Below, in pieces: positions 5,210 through 5,242 of a stretch of 5,242 bases of DNA. Origin of the DNA: Endomicrobium sp. (lineage in GTDB: Bacteria; Elusimicrobiota; Endomicrobiia; Endomicrobiales; Endomicrobiaceae); the NCBI GenBank assembly GCA_031273885.1, contig JAISRA010000091.1, positions 1 to 5,242 of the forward strand. Reading direction: 5' to 3'. The notes beneath the pieces are model-generated. The model was not told the origin of the DNA, searched no databases, and saw only the letters and a list, made by a program, of their open reading frames with translations. Positions within the stretch are counted from its first letter, which is position 1. The number at the start of each line of letters is the position of its first letter. Made by a program: the position numbers and the translations under genes.

Positions 5210-5242
5210 TTATTCTTTTATCTGTATTAGACATGGTGAATG

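Noticed and set aside
1..5242. CRISPR array
   Set aside because: No regularly spaced 20-40 bp direct repeats were seen. The tandem repeats present (7, 6, 3 and 21 bp) have no spacers.

Overview
This window is the effector and adaptation end of a type V CRISPR-Cas locus. All recognisable genes lie on the minus strand and read right to left: cas12e (CasX), then a shortened cas1, then the start of cas2, which runs off the left edge. The DNA is strongly AT-rich with long T-runs on the plus strand. No Shine-Dalgarno sequence is clear in front of cas12e or cas2. The large gene has no in-frame TGA and uses TGG for Trp, so the standard bacterial code fits. This suits an AT-rich bacterium, perhaps an uncultivated lineage of the kind in which CasX was found by metagenomics. 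That is inference; no taxonomic marker is present.

Region by region, right to left. About 4944-5242 holds a good minus-strand promoter (TTGACA, 17 bp, TATCAT) for cas12e. It also has an 8-bp-armed palindrome touching the cas12e start codon and, further upstream, short overlapping open frames I cannot identify, possibly a decayed gene. 870-4943 encodes a 1357-residue Cas12e. I recognise CasX along its whole length: the N-terminal KRINRVKK and MRTILVKI stretches, the CxxC/C-H NTSB zinc site, KGFPSFPLVER, the three RuvC motifs and the four-Cys TSL zinc ribbon. It is about 370 residues longer than the CasX proteins I recall (about 980). The extra length lies in discrete insertions: a heptad coiled coil in Helical-I, an internal duplication of part of Helical-II, a charged linker in the oligonucleotide-binding domain, and a charged loop near the C-terminus. 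Several insertions contain simple DNA repeats.

244-780 encodes the catalytic half of Cas1, with its Glu, His and Asp intact. The N-terminal beta domain is absent and no ordinary start codon precedes the conserved region. The Cas1 frame stays open back to 879, overlapping the end of cas12e. No cas4 is present between cas12e and cas1, where I recall CasX loci often carry one. A deletion joining the end of cas12e to the middle of cas1 would explain both. Cas2 (1-214, partial) follows after a short gap containing four copies of a 7-bp repeat.

Together these genes would give RNA-guided double-strand DNA cleavage (Cas12e) and spacer acquisition (Cas1-Cas2). Cas1 truncation raises the possibility that acquisition is lost or works unusually. 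No CRISPR array or tracrRNA can be recognised in the window.
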